Shown: positions 39,752 through 49,210 of the stretch, in pieces
How the letters are laid out: each line of letters opens with the position of its first letter
Numbering within the stretch: position 1 is the first letter of the stretch
Origin: Paenalicyclobacillus macrosporangiidus
Lineage (GTDB): Bacteria; Bacillota; Bacilli; Alicyclobacillales; Alicyclobacillaceae
Reading direction: 5' to 3'
Assembly (NCBI RefSeq): GCF_900116805.1
Contig: NZ_FPBV01000009.1
Span: forward strand, 1-64,000
Length of the DNA stretch: 64,000 bases
Notes under the pieces: model-generated
Database searches by the model: none
What the model saw: the letters and a program-made list of their open reading frames with translations, nothing else
What the model was told of the DNA's origin: nothing
Position numbers and translations under genes: made by a program

Positions 39752-40344
39752 GGGACATCCCCCTTCCACGCCGCGATCAAAGCATCCACCGCGCGCGCCC
39801 GGTGAGACCAGCGGTTCTTCTCCTCGGCCGTCAGTTCAGCCAACGTCTTGCCTAATTCGGGAACGTAAAACAGCGGATCGTACCCGAATCCACCGGAGCC
39901 GGACAACTCCGTCGCGACCTGACCGCGGAGGGTCCCACGGACCACCAAGCCGCGACCGAGCGCGTGATTCCAAACCGCGATTGCGCAGACGAATTCCGCC
40001 TTCCGCTCTTCAGCAGGAACCTCGGCCAAGGCAGACAACAGCTTCCGGTTGTTGGCCGCGCTGTCCCCATGGACGCCGGCGTACCGGGCGGACATCACCC
40101 CCGGGGCCCCGCCCAGCGCGTCGACGCAGATGCCCGAGTCGTCCGCCAACACCCAGCCTGGGCAATACCGGGCGTAGAAAACCGCCTTTTCCACGGCATT
40201 CGCTTCGAACGAAGCACCATTTTCCGGGCATGTCCCAGCCTCGTCGGGAAGGGGGCGAACGTTGGCGGTCACCGGTGCCAACAGCTCGCGAAACTCCTCG
40301 ACCTTGTGGCGATTACGCGTCGCGACATAGATCACATCGAGCAT
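39748..40344 (-). CDS. rdgB: XTP/dITP diphosphatase (RdgB/HAM1)
   Basis: 198 residues from ATG 40344 behind GGGTGG. HAM1 motifs: ATRNRHKVEEF (substrate loop), EANAVEKA, VLADDSGICVDALGG, and SGGFGYDPLFYVPE. It hydrolyses XTP and dITP to monophosphates, keeping damaged purines out of DNA. Length is typical (~200). In an overlapping pair with the phosphoesterase. Confidence 0.92.
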   Translation of the reverse strand: MLDVIYVATRNRHKVEEFRELLAPVTANVRPLPDEAGTCPENGASFEANAVEKAVFYARYCPGWVLADDSGICVDALGGAPGVMSARYAGVHGDSAANNRKLLSALAEVPAEERKAEFVCAIAVWNHALGRGLVVRGTLRGQVATELSGSGGFGYDPLFYVPELGKTLAELTAEEKNRWSHRARAVDALIAAWKGDVP

Positions 40345-40367
40345 ACAGAATCCACCCTGCAACCCGG

Positions 40368-40402
40368 GAAAACGAAACGCTGTGCGCAGACACGCACAGC
40401 GC
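40368..40402 (-). terminator. Terminator of the MarR-type gene
   Basis: Bottom strand CGCTGTGCG/CGCACAGCG stem with a short loop, then TTTCGTTTT. Confidence 0.85.
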
Positions 40403-40405
40403 GGT

Positions 40406-40846
40406 TCAGTCTCCCGAAATCTTGTCGTTCAACAGATCCAACGCTCTCAGGATTTCCGACCGCTCGGAGTGGCTCAGCGATTCCAGGACCCCTGCGAGGT
40501 ACGCCCGCCGGGCGTCAAGCACGCGTTCGATGATGTCCGCCCCTTTTTGCAACAACCGCACCCGCACCACGCGCCGGTCTGCCTGATCCCGCTCCCGGGC
40601 CACAAACCCGGAACGCTCCAGTCTATCCACCAGATCCGTCGTGGTGCTGTACGCCAGATACAGTCGGCTGCTCAGATCCCCGATGGTGAGATCTCCGTTC
40701 CGATCCAGAATCAACAGCGCGTCAAATTGTGGGGGTGTGATCTGGTGCTGATCGAGCAACATGCGGCCTCGTCGCCGAACGACCCCTGCGATCTGCCGCA
40801 GGTGATGTTCGATCTCCGCGACCTGATGGGCGAACACGGGATCCAC
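40406..40846 (-). CDS. MarR family transcriptional regulator
   Basis: 146 residues from GTG 40846. The wing-helix core is LDQHQITPPQFDALLILDRNG, TIGDLSSRLYLAYSTTTDLVDRLERSGFVARERDQADRRVVRVRL, with the D-x-R-x-x-x-V wing. Dimerisation helices lie at both ends. A perfect palindrome sits on its own -10 region, so autorepression is likely. Ligand unknown. Confidence 0.88.
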   Translation of the reverse strand: MDPVFAHQVAEIEHHLRQIAGVVRRRGRMLLDQHQITPPQFDALLILDRNGDLTIGDLSSRLYLAYSTTTDLVDRLERSGFVARERDQADRRVVRVRLLQKGADIIERVLDARRAYLAGVLESLSHSERSEILRALDLLNDKISGD

Positions 40847-40881
40847 GGCGTCACCCCTGTCTGCGTGACTGTGTTGCCCAT

Positions 40882-40912
40882 AATGATATCATTCCGTTCA
40901 ATCCCGAGTCAA
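40882..40912 (-). promoter_or_regulatory. Promoter of the MarR gene with palindromic operator
   Basis: Bottom strand TTGACT (40912-40907), 18 bases, TATCAT (40888-40883). The palindrome AATGATATCATT (40882-40893) covers the -10 box. Confidence 0.65.
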
Positions 40913-40954
40913 CGGAACGGAGAACCCCTACACGGGAGGGTAGGGGCACCGACC

Positions 40955-41182
40955 TCAGATGTTCAATTCACCGAGCCGGACCAGTTCCACCACGGCCTGG
41001 GACCGCCCTTTCACATTCAATTTCTTCATAACATTCGAAATGTGGTTCCGAACCGTCTTCTCGCTGACGAACAGTTGGGCGGCGATCTCCTTCGTGGTCT
41101 TGTCTTGAACAAGCAATTCAAAGACTTCCCGCTCACGGTTGGTGAGCAGAGACTTGCCTCGCAACTCACTCCCGGAAGACAT
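40955..41182 (-). CDS. gerE: GerE, late mother-cell sporulation regulator
   Basis: 75 residues, ATG behind GGAGGGATAAAGG. It is a stand-alone LuxR-type HTH: LTNREREVFELLVQDKTTKEIAAQLFVSEKTVRNHISNVMKKLNVKGRSQAVVELVRLGEL (no receiver domain), matching the length and sequence of GerE. GerE acts with sigma-K on spore coat genes. It marks the organism as a spore former. Confidence 0.92.
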   Translation of the reverse strand: MSSGSELRGKSLLTNREREVFELLVQDKTTKEIAAQLFVSEKTVRNHISNVMKKLNVKGRSQAVVELVRLGELNI

Positions 41183-41280
41183 CCTTTATCCCTCCTTGCC
41201 GGTCGGTGTACAAGAATGGGATACAGTCAGGGTATAGTATGTTGGAGGCTTGTTTCGTGTGCGGCAGCCAGAAAACATGG

Positions 41281-41316
41281 GCAAAAAGCGAGCAGGCTCC
41301 GCAAGGGAGCCTGCCG
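41281..41316 (-). terminator. Terminator of the MHS transporter gene
   Basis: Bottom strand GGCAGGCTCC/GGAGCCTGC stem, then TCGCTTTTTGCCC. Confidence 0.9.
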
Positions 41317-41352
41317 ACTCGTGGCGAGGAGAGGAGAGATGTCCCGTTGTGA

Positions 41353-42687
41353 TCACGCTTGCAGGTGACTCTCGGCGCTCCTGTACTCGCGCACAATCTC
41401 CTCTTCGCTGCGCCCTTTCAGGAACGCCAGCGCAATCAGCGTCACCACCGCGTTGAAGACAATGTACGCGCTGATGGCCGACGAACTGCCATACTTGTGC
41501 ATCAACCAGGTGGCGATGAGCGGCGCCGGACCGCCGGCGATCACGCTGGCCAACTGATAACCGAGCGATGCGCCACTGTACCGCAAATGCGACGGGAAGT
41601 TCTCCGCAATCAGCGCCGCCTGCGGACCGTACAGGAAGTCGTGCGGGATCAACGAGATGACGATGGCGATGAACGCCAGCGCGGCGATCCCGGTGTTGAC
41701 CATCCAGAAATACGGATACGCGTACAGCAGCACCAACACGGTCCCGATGGCGTACATCTTGCGCCGTCCGATGCGGTCGGACAGATATCCGGCGAATGGC
41801 ACCGTGAACAGCGACAACACCGCGGCCACCGTGGTGGCGTTAGTCAGGAAACCTTTGTTGTAGTGCATGTACGTGCTGCCATAGCTCAGGATGAAGGTGA
41901 TGAACAGGTAGAACGGCGCCTGCTCCGCCATCCGCACCAGCGCGGACAGGATGATCTCCTTCGGATGCGACTTGATGGCTTCGATGACCGGCACCTTCAC
42001 AACCTTCTGGCGTTGCACCACCTCTTGGAAGTGCGGCGTCTCCATCACGCGCAGCCGGATAAACAGACCGATGAGGACCATCACCAGGCTGAGCAGGAAG
42101 GGGATCCGCCAACCCCAGGTGTTGAATGCGCTTCCGCTGATGGCGATAAAGATGCTCGTGAACAGCGACGAGAACAGCAGCCCCAGAGGAACGCCCAGCT
42201 GTGGCCAGCTGCCCATCAGGCCGCGCCGCTGGTGATGGCCCCATTCCATCGACATGAGCACGGAACCGCCCCATTCACCGCCGACGCCGATGCCCTGCAG
42301 GATGCGCAAGACGATGAGAATGACGGGTGCCCACACGCCGATGGCCGCGTAGGTGGGCAGAATCCCCATCGCCGCGCTGCTCAAGCCCATCAGCAGCAGC
42401 GTGATGATGAGCGTCGCCTTGCGGCCCAACCGGTCACCGTAGTGCCCGAAGATCGCCGCCCCGACGGGACGGGCGACAAAGCCCAAAAACATGGTTGCAA
42501 ACGATTGCAGCTGGCCGATAAAGGGATCGGAATTCGGGAAGAACAATTTCGGAAAGACCAAAGCCGCTGCGGTACCGTACAAGAAATAGTCATACCATTC
42601 GATGGCCGTGCCGATGGTGCTGGCGATGGCCGCCCGCCGGACCTGCGTCTGGCGGATCTCGGCTTGCGCGCCCTGAACTTGCGCCAT
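41353..42687 (-). CDS. MFS transporter, metabolite:H+ symporter (MHS) family
   Basis: 444 residues from ATG 42687 behind AGGGGGATTGAC. Twelve predicted helices. The MFS loop motif is GHYGDRLGRKATL; the MHS signature is GGEWGGSVLMSMEWG in helix 4 and the AIEWYDYFLYGTAAALVF start. Relatives carry shikimate, alpha-ketoglutarate, citrate or proline with protons. A FadR/GntR-type palindrome lies upstream, fitting induction by a carboxylate. It lies near the succinate dehydrogenase genes. Confidence 0.85.
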   Translation of the reverse strand: MAQVQGAQAEIRQTQVRRAAIASTIGTAIEWYDYFLYGTAAALVFPKLFFPNSDPFIGQLQSFATMFLGFVARPVGAAIFGHYGDRLGRKATLIITLLLMGLSSAAMGILPTYAAIGVWAPVILIVLRILQGIGVGGEWGGSVLMSMEWGHHQRRGLMGSWPQLGVPLGLLFSSLFTSIFIAISGSAFNTWGWRIPFLLSLVMVLIGLFIRLRVMETPHFQEVVQRQKVVKVPVIEAIKSHPKEIILSALVRMAEQAPFYLFITFILSYGSTYMHYNKGFLTNATTVAAVLSLFTVPFAGYLSDRIGRRKMYAIGTVLVLLYAYPYFWMVNTGIAALAFIAIVISLIPHDFLYGPQAALIAENFPSHLRYSGASLGYQLASVIAGGPAPLIATWLMHKYGSSSAISAYIVFNAVVTLIALAFLKGRSEEEIVREYRSAESHLQA

Positions 42688-42886
42688 TCTGTCAATCCCC
42701 CTGTCGTGCAGTCTCTTCTCTGGCCAATCCAGTCGGATGTGACACACTCACTCCATTTGCGAACGTCTGGACCTGGCCACCTCCCCTTCTCTCAGGAAAC
42801 CGCTTTCTTCCCTGCCCAAAAAACGCACGTTTGACAACACATTGGCGAGCAGGACCGGAAGCGCTTCCCGAGCGGTCTGCCTCCGG

Positions 42887-42905
42887 ATTGTCGACGATCG
42901 ACAAT
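42887..42905. promoter_or_regulatory. GntR/FadR-type operator upstream of the transporter
   Basis: ATTGTCGA CGA TCGACAAT, an eight-base perfect inverted repeat of the TTGTCnnnGACAA type, 200 bases before the ATG. The regulator is not in the window. Confidence 0.5.
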
Positions 42906-43027
42906 TCCGTAGACAACAAATCCTATGAACAATGCCGAGAAATCACCCCAATTATGCAGGACGAGGCGCGCCCGTGTCAACCGGGCGCGCCCGCACATCT
43001 TTCATCTGACCTCCGTCTGCGGCGGAG

Positions 43028-43894
43028 TCATTCCGGGTAGATTCGGGTCCCCATCGAAGGCCCGGATCCTGTTGCGGTTTCCGCGGAGACCAGCGTGCCG
43101 CTCCCCTCCCTGGCGTCACCCTGCGGAAGGAGCCAGTCGCCTACCCGTGACGCCACCAACGCCTGCTCATCGGGCGTCAGCTCGGACCACAGTTGGGACG
43201 CCGCCTGCTGAAGCAACACCACATCGCTGCCGTCAAATGCCCGGGCGCCTTGGAAATGCTCCGTGATCCATGCCCGGTCGGCTTCCGGCAGATGCGACTG
43301 CGCCCATGCGGAGAAGTCCGACTGTGCCTTGGCCGAGTCTCCCGACAACAGGTCCCCCGCCAGCCGTTGCAGGTCTGCGGGTTGGATCTGTGCCGCCGCC
43401 CGGATCAAAATGCTCTCCAACGCCTGGATATCGGCGCTGGACCACATCAGTGCGCCGGCCTGCCCGGCACCGTCCCCTGGCAATGTGCCCAGACCCCCGG
43501 TACCGTCCCCCGAGGCATCCCCCGCCTCGTCCCCTGCCCCGGCGACTCCCGTTCCCACGGCCCCGGCCCCCGTACCGGCCGCCGCCTCCGCGTCCCCTGC
43601 CTGACCCGTCCCTGCCGTGGTTCCGCCGTCCACCCCGGAGCCAGTCACAGAGTCGCCGCTGTCCGCGCCGGGGGCCGGTGCCGCCGGGCCCGCGGGCACG
43701 TTCCCCCGCGTGTCCTGCGTCGCCGGAGTAACCGCCGGTTCCGCCCGCATCCAGCGAACCATCGAGTTCCACCCGCTTCGGATCATCCCGTCCACCCGTC
43801 CGGAGGACGGCACGCCTGTCGTCAACACGCTGGCAGCGGCCATCACCGTCAGCGTCGCCATCGCCACCACCAAACCTGCTTCCAGCCTGCGCAC
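43028..43894 (-). CDS. Membrane-anchored protein with long Gly/Ala-rich linker
   Basis: GTG at 43894, seven bases after GAGGTG, gives 288 residues; longer frames run into the terminator behind sdhB. One N-terminal helix (LVVAMATLTVMAAASVL) is followed by a ~100-residue Gly/Ala/Thr linker (TGSGVDGGTTAGTG...) and a helical C-terminal domain (ADIQALESILIRAAAQIQP... WLLPQG). The extracytoplasmic domain is unrecognised. It is 75-115 bases behind the sdh operon but separate. Confidence 0.65.
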   Translation of the reverse strand: MRRLEAGLVVAMATLTVMAAASVLTTGVPSSGRVDGMIRSGWNSMVRWMRAEPAVTPATQDTRGNVPAGPAAPAPGADSGDSVTGSGVDGGTTAGTGQAGDAEAAAGTGAGAVGTGVAGAGDEAGDASGDGTGGLGTLPGDGAGQAGALMWSSADIQALESILIRAAAQIQPADLQRLAGDLLSGDSAKAQSDFSAWAQSHLPEADRAWITEHFQGARAFDGSDVVLLQQAASQLWSELTPDEQALVASRVGDWLLPQGDAREGSGTLVSAETATGSGPSMGTRIYPE

Positions 43895-43953
43895 AAAGTA
43901 CCACCTCAAGGTCCAGTATCGGCGCAGGCCAGCCCCGGTAAACCCGTTTGCAT

Positions 43954-43994
43954 CAAAAAGAAACCGGCGGACGCGGGATACCCCGCTCCGCCGG
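43954..43994 (-). terminator. Terminator of the sdhCAB operon
   Basis: Bottom strand CCGGCGGA GCGGG paired with CCCGC(G)TCCGCCGG around GTAT, followed by TTTCTTTTT. Confidence 0.92.
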
Positions 43995-44010
43995 CCCAGA
44001 TCCGTTCGGT

Positions 44011-44811
44011 TTATTTCTTCAGCCAGGATCCCAAGGCGTAATAGGTCACCTGACGGTTCATCGCCGCGATGGACGTCGTCAGCGGAATGCCCTTCGGGCA
44101 GACCTGCACGCAGTTCTGGGAGTTCCCGCACTCGTGAATGCCGCCTTCGCCCATCAACGCCTCCAACCGCTCCTCGCGGTGCATGGCTCCCGTCGGATGC
44201 GCGTTGAACAGGCGCGCCTGCGAGATGGCGAACGGCCCGATATACGAGCTGCGCTCGTTGACGTTCGGGCACGCCTCCACACACGCGCCGCACGTGAAGC
44301 AGCGGGACAGCTCGTACGCCCACTGGCGATCCCGCTCCGGCATGCGCGGTCCGGGCCCCAGGTCGTACGTGCCGTCAATCGGGATCCACGCCTTGATCTT
44401 CTTCAGCGCCTCAAACATCCGGCTGCGGTCCACCACCAGGTCCCGCACCACCGGGAAGGTGCGCGCCGGCTTCAGGCGGATCGGCTGCTGCAGCTTGTCG
44501 ACGATGGCGGAACATGCCTGCCGGGGCTTGCCGTTGATCACCATCATGCAGGCGCCGCACACCTCTTCGAGGCAGTTCATCTCCCACGCCACCGGTGCGA
44601 CGGGCTTGCCGTCCTTGTTGACGGGATTGCGCTGAATCGCCATCAGGCAGGCGATGACATTCATGCCCGGCACATAGTCGACCAGAAACTCTTCCGTGTA
44701 CGGTTGAGAGTTCGGATTGTCCTGCCGCTCGATAATCAGATGTACCTTTTTCGTCTGCTTCGCTGGGGCCGTCGCCTGGGCGTCGGTCCGGGTTGCCGTC
44801 GCTTCGGTCAT
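44011..44811 (-). CDS. sdhB: Succinate dehydrogenase iron-sulphur subunit
   Basis: 266 residues, ATG behind GGAGGCCTGACGG. [2Fe-2S] cysteines in CLEEVCGACMMVINGKPRQAC; [4Fe-4S] in CFTCGACVEACP; [3Fe-4S] in CGNSQNCVQVCPKGIP. It passes electrons from the SdhA flavin to the quinone site at the inner face of the membrane. It ends the operon sdhC-sdhA-sdhB, with the SdhA stop three bases before. Confidence 0.95.
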   Translation of the reverse strand: MTEATATRTDAQATAPAKQTKKVHLIIERQDNPNSQPYTEEFLVDYVPGMNVIACLMAIQRNPVNKDGKPVAPVAWEMNCLEEVCGACMMVINGKPRQACSAIVDKLQQPIRLKPARTFPVVRDLVVDRSRMFEALKKIKAWIPIDGTYDLGPGPRMPERDRQWAYELSRCFTCGACVEACPNVNERSSYIGPFAISQARLFNAHPTGAMHREERLEALMGEGGIHECGNSQNCVQVCPKGIPLTTSIAAMNRQVTYYALGSWLKK

Positions 44812-44814
44812 CCG

Positions 44815-46566
44815 TCAGGCCTCCTTCGCCACTGCGTAATTGCGCTTCCGCGGCGGGATCAGCGACACGTCCACATCCTCATACGAAATGCTCGGACCAT
44901 CCGGCGTCCACTTGGCGATGGTCGTCTTCAGGAAGTTCTCGTCGTCCCGCTCCGGGAACTCCGGCTTGTAGTGCGCGCCGCGGCTTTCGTTGCGCATGAG
45001 CGCCCCGATGGTGATGGCCCGGGCCATCTCAATCATGTTCCCCAGATGACGCGTGAATTGGGCCATCTGATTCTCCCAGCGCGACTTGTCGACCACGCCG
45101 ATGCGCTTCCACCGCTCCTTCAGTTCCTGGAGCTTTTCGTCCGTCTTCTTTAAGCGATCATTGTACCGGACCACCGTGACGTTCTCCGTCATCAACTGGC
45201 CGAGCTCACGATGCAACTGGTACGGGTTCTCCGGCCCGTCCATCTTGAGAATGGCTTCGAACTTCTCCTCTTCGCGGCGCCGGTACTGCTGGTACAACGT
45301 CTCCGGCAGACTGTCGCACGACCGCTTGAGGCCTTTGATGTAGCGCACCGCGGCCGGTCCCGCAATCATCCCGCCGTAGATGCAGGACAACAGCGAATTC
45401 GCGCCGAGGCGGTTGGCGCCGTGGTACTGGTAGTCCGCTTCACCAGCCGCGAACAGACCGGGGATGTTCGTCATCTGGTCGTAGTCGACCCACAGCCCGC
45501 CCATGCTGTAGTGCATCGCCGGGAAGATGCGCATCGGCACCTTCCGCGGGTCGTCGCCGACGAACTTTTCGTAGATCTCCAGGATGTTCCCCAGTTTCAC
45601 GTTCAACACGTCCGCCGGAATGTGGGACACGTCCAAATACACCTGGTTTTGCCCGTCGATGCCGAGCCCCATGTCGACGCACACCTTGAAGATGGCGCGG
45701 GTGGCCACGTCACGCGGCACCAGGTTCCCGTACTCCGGATACCACTCTTCCAAGAAATACCACGGTTTTCCGTCTTTGTACGTCCAGATGCGGCCGCCCT
45801 CGCCGCGGGCCGACTCGGACATCAGGCGCAACTTGTCGTCGCCCGGGATGGCGGTCGGGTGGACCTGGATCATCTCCGGGTTCGCGTAGATGACCCCCTG
45901 CTGGTACATGATGGAGGCCGCCGACCCGGTGTTGATCATCGAGTTCGTGCTCTTGCCGAAGATGAGGCCGATCCCCCCGGTGCAAGCCACCACCGCATCC
46001 GCCCGGAAAGTGTGGATCTCCATGGACCGCAGGTCCTGCGCGACGATGCCGCGGCAGACGCCCTCGTCGTCCAGGACCAGGCTCAGGAAGTCCCAGCCCT
46101 CGTACTTCTGGACCAAGCCGGCCACCTCATGCCGGCGCACCTGCTCGTCCAGCGCGTACAACAACTGCTGCCCGGTCGACGCACCCGCGAAGGCCGTGCG
46201 ATGGTGCTTGGTGCCGCCAAACCGCCGGAAGTCGAGCAACCCCTCGGGCGTGCGGTTGAACATGACCCCCATGCGGTCAAACAGGTGGATGATGCCCGGC
46301 GCCGCCTCGCACATGCCGAGCACCGGCCGCTGGTTGGCGAGAAAGTCCCCGCCGTAGATGGTGTCGTCGAAATGGATCCAGGGCGAGTCGCCCTCACCCT
46401 TGGTGTTCACCGCACCGTTGATGCCCCCCTGGGCGCACACGGAGTGCGACCGCTTCACGGGCACCAAAGAAAACAGGTCGACCGGTATCCCTGCTTCGGC
46501 AATCTTGATGGTGGTCATCAAGCCCGCCAGGCCGCCGCCGACCACAATCACGCGTTGAGTCGTCAA
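44815..46566 (-). CDS. sdhA: Succinate dehydrogenase flavoprotein subunit
   Basis: 583 residues, TTG start behind AAGGAGGGACCCCAC. N-terminal FAD fold VVGGGLAGLMTTI; SHSVCAQGGINGA contains the His that holds FAD; the active site HPTAIPGDDKLRLMSESARGEGGR. It oxidises succinate to fumarate. Length and order (C-A-B) match the Bacillus-type complex II with menaquinone. Confidence 0.95.
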   Translation of the reverse strand: MTTQRVIVVGGGLAGLMTTIKIAEAGIPVDLFSLVPVKRSHSVCAQGGINGAVNTKGEGDSPWIHFDDTIYGGDFLANQRPVLGMCEAAPGIIHLFDRMGVMFNRTPEGLLDFRRFGGTKHHRTAFAGASTGQQLLYALDEQVRRHEVAGLVQKYEGWDFLSLVLDDEGVCRGIVAQDLRSMEIHTFRADAVVACTGGIGLIFGKSTNSMINTGSAASIMYQQGVIYANPEMIQVHPTAIPGDDKLRLMSESARGEGGRIWTYKDGKPWYFLEEWYPEYGNLVPRDVATRAIFKVCVDMGLGIDGQNQVYLDVSHIPADVLNVKLGNILEIYEKFVGDDPRKVPMRIFPAMHYSMGGLWVDYDQMTNIPGLFAAGEADYQYHGANRLGANSLLSCIYGGMIAGPAAVRYIKGLKRSCDSLPETLYQQYRRREEEKFEAILKMDGPENPYQLHRELGQLMTENVTVVRYNDRLKKTDEKLQELKERWKRIGVVDKSRWENQMAQFTRHLGNMIEMARAITIGALMRNESRGAHYKPEFPERDDENFLKTTIAKWTPDGPSISYEDVDVSLIPPRKRNYAVAKEA

Positions 46567-46634
46567 GTGGGGTCCCTCCTTACCTCAGCCAGGCGCAACC
46601 GACATATCCGCGCCCGAATGGTCCTATCGCCCGC

Positions 46635-47252
46635 TCAGGCTGCGCGGGTGAAGGCAAAAATGGCTTCGATGCCGACAGCCGCCAGCACGACGAAGATGAC
46701 CATCGTCACGTACGCCGTGACGCGTTGCGCGCGCTGGCCCACGGTGATGCCCCAGTGGATGCAGAACGACCACAGGCCGTTGGCGAAGTGGAACGTCGCC
46801 GCGACCACGCCAATCACCATGAACCACAGATAGGCCGGATTGGACATCAGTTGATGCACCATGTCAAACGTGGGCGCCCGCCCGGAGAAGCGCGTGGTCC
46901 ACAGGTGGTAGATGATGAACACAAACGTGATCACACCCGTCACCCGCTGCAGCACGAACAACACGTTCCGGCCCCACGAGTACTGCCCCGCGTTGTAACC
47001 AGACGTGAACGCGACGTAGAGGCCGTACACACCGTGGTACGTCAATGGCAGAAAGATGAAGAAGAACTCGATGAAGTGCAGGAACGGGATGTGTTGAATG
47101 GTATCGACCGCGCTGTTGAACGACGCCGCACCGGTGGTCGCCATGGCGTTGGTGAACAGGTGTTCCAAGAGGAACAGCCCGACGGGCACCACCCCGGCAA
47201 GCGTGTGCAGACGGCGCAGTACGAACTCCGAGTGAGATTGCGCTTGTGCCAC
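46635..47252 (-). CDS. sdhC: Succinate dehydrogenase cytochrome b558 subunit
   Basis: 205 residues, GTG behind GGGAGGCACTTAG. Five membrane helices; conserved histidines (RRLHTLAGVVPVGLFLLEHL, FHFANGLWSFCIHWG, and LPLTYHGVYGLYV) bind two haems as in Bacillus SdhC. It anchors SdhAB and hands electrons to menaquinone. First gene of the operon. Confidence 0.93.
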   Translation of the reverse strand: MAQAQSHSEFVLRRLHTLAGVVPVGLFLLEHLFTNAMATTGAASFNSAVDTIQHIPFLHFIEFFFIFLPLTYHGVYGLYVAFTSGYNAGQYSWGRNVLFVLQRVTGVITFVFIIYHLWTTRFSGRAPTFDMVHQLMSNPAYLWFMVIGVVAATFHFANGLWSFCIHWGITVGQRAQRVTAYVTMVIFVVLAAVGIEAIFAFTRAA

Positions 47253-47413
47253 CTAAGTGCCTCCCTTCGAGGTCTCCCCGGTCCCGACAGCGTGGCCGAC
47301 GACATATGTAACGGCAGTCGCGGACGACTGCCTCGCCAGGGTAGGCCTTCCTGATTCCCTCGTAAATTGTACTGATTGCACATGACACCGTCAAGAAACG
47401 GCAAAGCGGGAGT

Positions 47414-49189
47414 TCAACCCTTCGCCGCCAGGTGCTCTTGAATCTTTTCCGCCAATTTCTCGCCGATGCCCACCTGGCGAAACGCCTCCAGCGGCGCCTC
47501 TCGAATCGCCTGCAGGGATCCAAAGTGCGCCAACAACTTCTTTCGCCGCTGCGGCCCGATGCCCGGGATCTCGTCGAGCACCGACGCCAGACCCGTCCGC
47601 TTCCGCACCTGGCGGTGGAAGGTGACGGCATAGCGGTGCACCTCGTCCTGGATCCGTTCCAACAGGTAGAACGCCTGCGAGTGCCGGTCGATGGCCACCG
47701 GCTCCGGGTCGTCCCGGAAGAACAGCTGGCTCGTCCGGTGGCGGTCGTCTTTTGCCAGCCCGCACACCGGGATGTCGAGATCCAATTCGTTCTCCAGGAC
47801 GTCCAGCGCGGCCGCCAACTGGCCTTTTCCGCCGTCGATCACGATGAGATCCGGCAGCGGCAGCTTCTCCTTCAAGACCCGCGTGTACCGGCGCCGGATG
47901 ACCTCCCGCATGGAGGCGTAGTCGTCCGGCCCCTGCACCGTGCGGATCTTGTACTTCCTGTACTCCGCCTTCGCCGGCCGCCCGTCGACGAACACCACCA
48001 TCGCGGCCACAGCGTCCGCGCCCTGCAGGTTGGAGTTGTCGAACGCCTCGATCCGGTGCGGCACCGGAATGGCCAGGATGTCCCCCAATTCGGCGATCGC
48101 GCCGAGCGTCTTCTCCTGGTCCCGCTCCATCAGCCGCAGGCGCTCTTCCAGCGCCAGGCGGGCGTTTTCACAGGCGAGATCGACCAACTGGCGCTTCTGG
48201 CCGCGCTTCGGATGAAGACACCTTGCGTGGAGCCAACCCGCCAGCGCGTCGCTCGCCGCCCCCTGCGGCAGCAGGATCTCCTTCGGGATGTCGTGCTGCG
48301 CAAAGTAATACTGCTCCACGTACGACATGAAATCCTCAAGCGGTTCGCCGTGATGGGGCATGATCGCGACGGAGCGTTCAATCAACTTGCCGGCGCGGAC
48401 GTAGAACACCTGCACGCACAACAGGCCCCGGTCGGCCGCAAAGCCGAACACGTCCCGGTCGACCTGGTCCGCCACGGTCACCTTCTGCTGCTCCATGACC
48501 TGGTCGATGTGTTGGATGAGGTCGCGCAATTCCTTGGCCCGCTCAAAGCGCAGGGCCTCCGCTTCCCGCTCCATCTGCTCCCTCAACCGCTCCTGAACGG
48601 CGCGGTGGCCTCCGTTGAGGAAGTGGGTGATCTCCTTGGTGATCTGCTCGTACGTCTCCTTCGGGACGTGAAACTCGCATGGAGCCAGGCACTGCCCAAT
48701 GTGGTAATAGAGGCATACCTTCTTTTTCAGCGTGCGGCACTTGCGCAGCGGGTACAGCCGTTCCAACAGGCGTTTGGTCTCCGCGGCGGACGTGGCGTTC
48801 GGGTAGGGGCCGAAGTATTTGGCCTTGTCGTTCTGCACCCGGCGCACGATCTCCAGGCGCGGATGCGGCTCGTTGGTCAATTTAATGTACGGATACGCCT
48901 TGTCGTCCCGCAGCATGATGTTGTACGGCGGGGTGTGCTGCTTGATGAGGTTGCACTCGAGCAGCAGCGCTTCCACCACGGTGTCGGTCACGATGTATTC
49001 AAAATCCCGGATGCGGGATACGAGCGCCTGCGTCTTTCGGTCGTGCGATCCGGTGAAATAGGAGCGCACCCGGTTCTTCAGCACCTTGGCCTTGCCCACG
49101 TACAGCACCCGGCCCCGTTCGTCCTTCATGAGATACACGCCCGGTTTCGCAGGCAAGAGCGCCAGCTTGGCCCGGATTCGCTCATCCAT
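47414..49189 (-). CDS. uvrC: UvrABC system protein C
   Basis: 591 residues. N-terminal GIY-YIG nuclease ([19 protein letters not shown]), UVR/BC motif ([20 protein letters not shown]), RNase H-like 5' nuclease ([35 protein letters not shown]), then two HhH motifs at the end ([19 protein letters not shown]). It makes both incisions in nucleotide-excision repair. Full length; usual neighbour of sdhC in Bacillus-like genomes. Confidence 0.95.
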   Translation of the reverse strand: MDERIRAKLALLPAKPGVYLMKDERGRVLYVGKAKVLKNRVRSYFTGSHDRKTQALVSRIRDFEYIVTDTVVEALLLECNLIKQHTPPYNIMLRDDKAYPYIKLTNEPHPRLEIVRRVQNDKAKYFGPYPNATSAAETKRLLERLYPLRKCRTLKKKVCLYYHIGQCLAPCEFHVPKETYEQITKEITHFLNGGHRAVQERLREQMEREAEALRFERAKELRDLIQHIDQVMEQQKVTVADQVDRDVFGFAADRGLLCVQVFYVRAGKLIERSVAIMPHHGEPLEDFMSYVEQYYFAQHDIPKEILLPQGAASDALAGWLHARCLHPKRGQKRQLVDLACENARLALEERLRLMERDQEKTLGAIAELGDILAIPVPHRIEAFDNSNLQGADAVAAMVVFVDGRPAKAEYRKYKIRTVQGPDDYASMREVIRRRYTRVLKEKLPLPDLIVIDGGKGQLAAALDVLENELDLDIPVCGLAKDDRHRTSQLFFRDDPEPVAIDRHSQAFYLLERIQDEVHRYAVTFHRQVRKRTGLASVLDEIPGIGPQRRKKLLAHFGSLQAIREAPLEAFRQVGIGEKLAEKIQEHLAAKG

Positions 49190-49210
49190 TTCACCGCCCC
49201 CCTTTCCACT

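Noticed and set aside
41359-42834. Long rightward frame (491 codons) opposite the MHS transporter
   Set aside because: Mirror of the transporter codons: Arg/His/Gln-rich, no helices or motifs, no ribosome site. The other strand has a full membrane protein.
43895-44323. Upstream extension of the Gly/Ala-rich protein to 44323
   Set aside because: It would run through the sdh terminator and antisense to nothing but sdhB in another frame; GTG 43894 has a good ribosome site.
45211-46833. Long rightward frame opposite sdhA
   Set aside because: Antisense shadow of a well-recognised gene, His/Val/Arg-rich with no domain.
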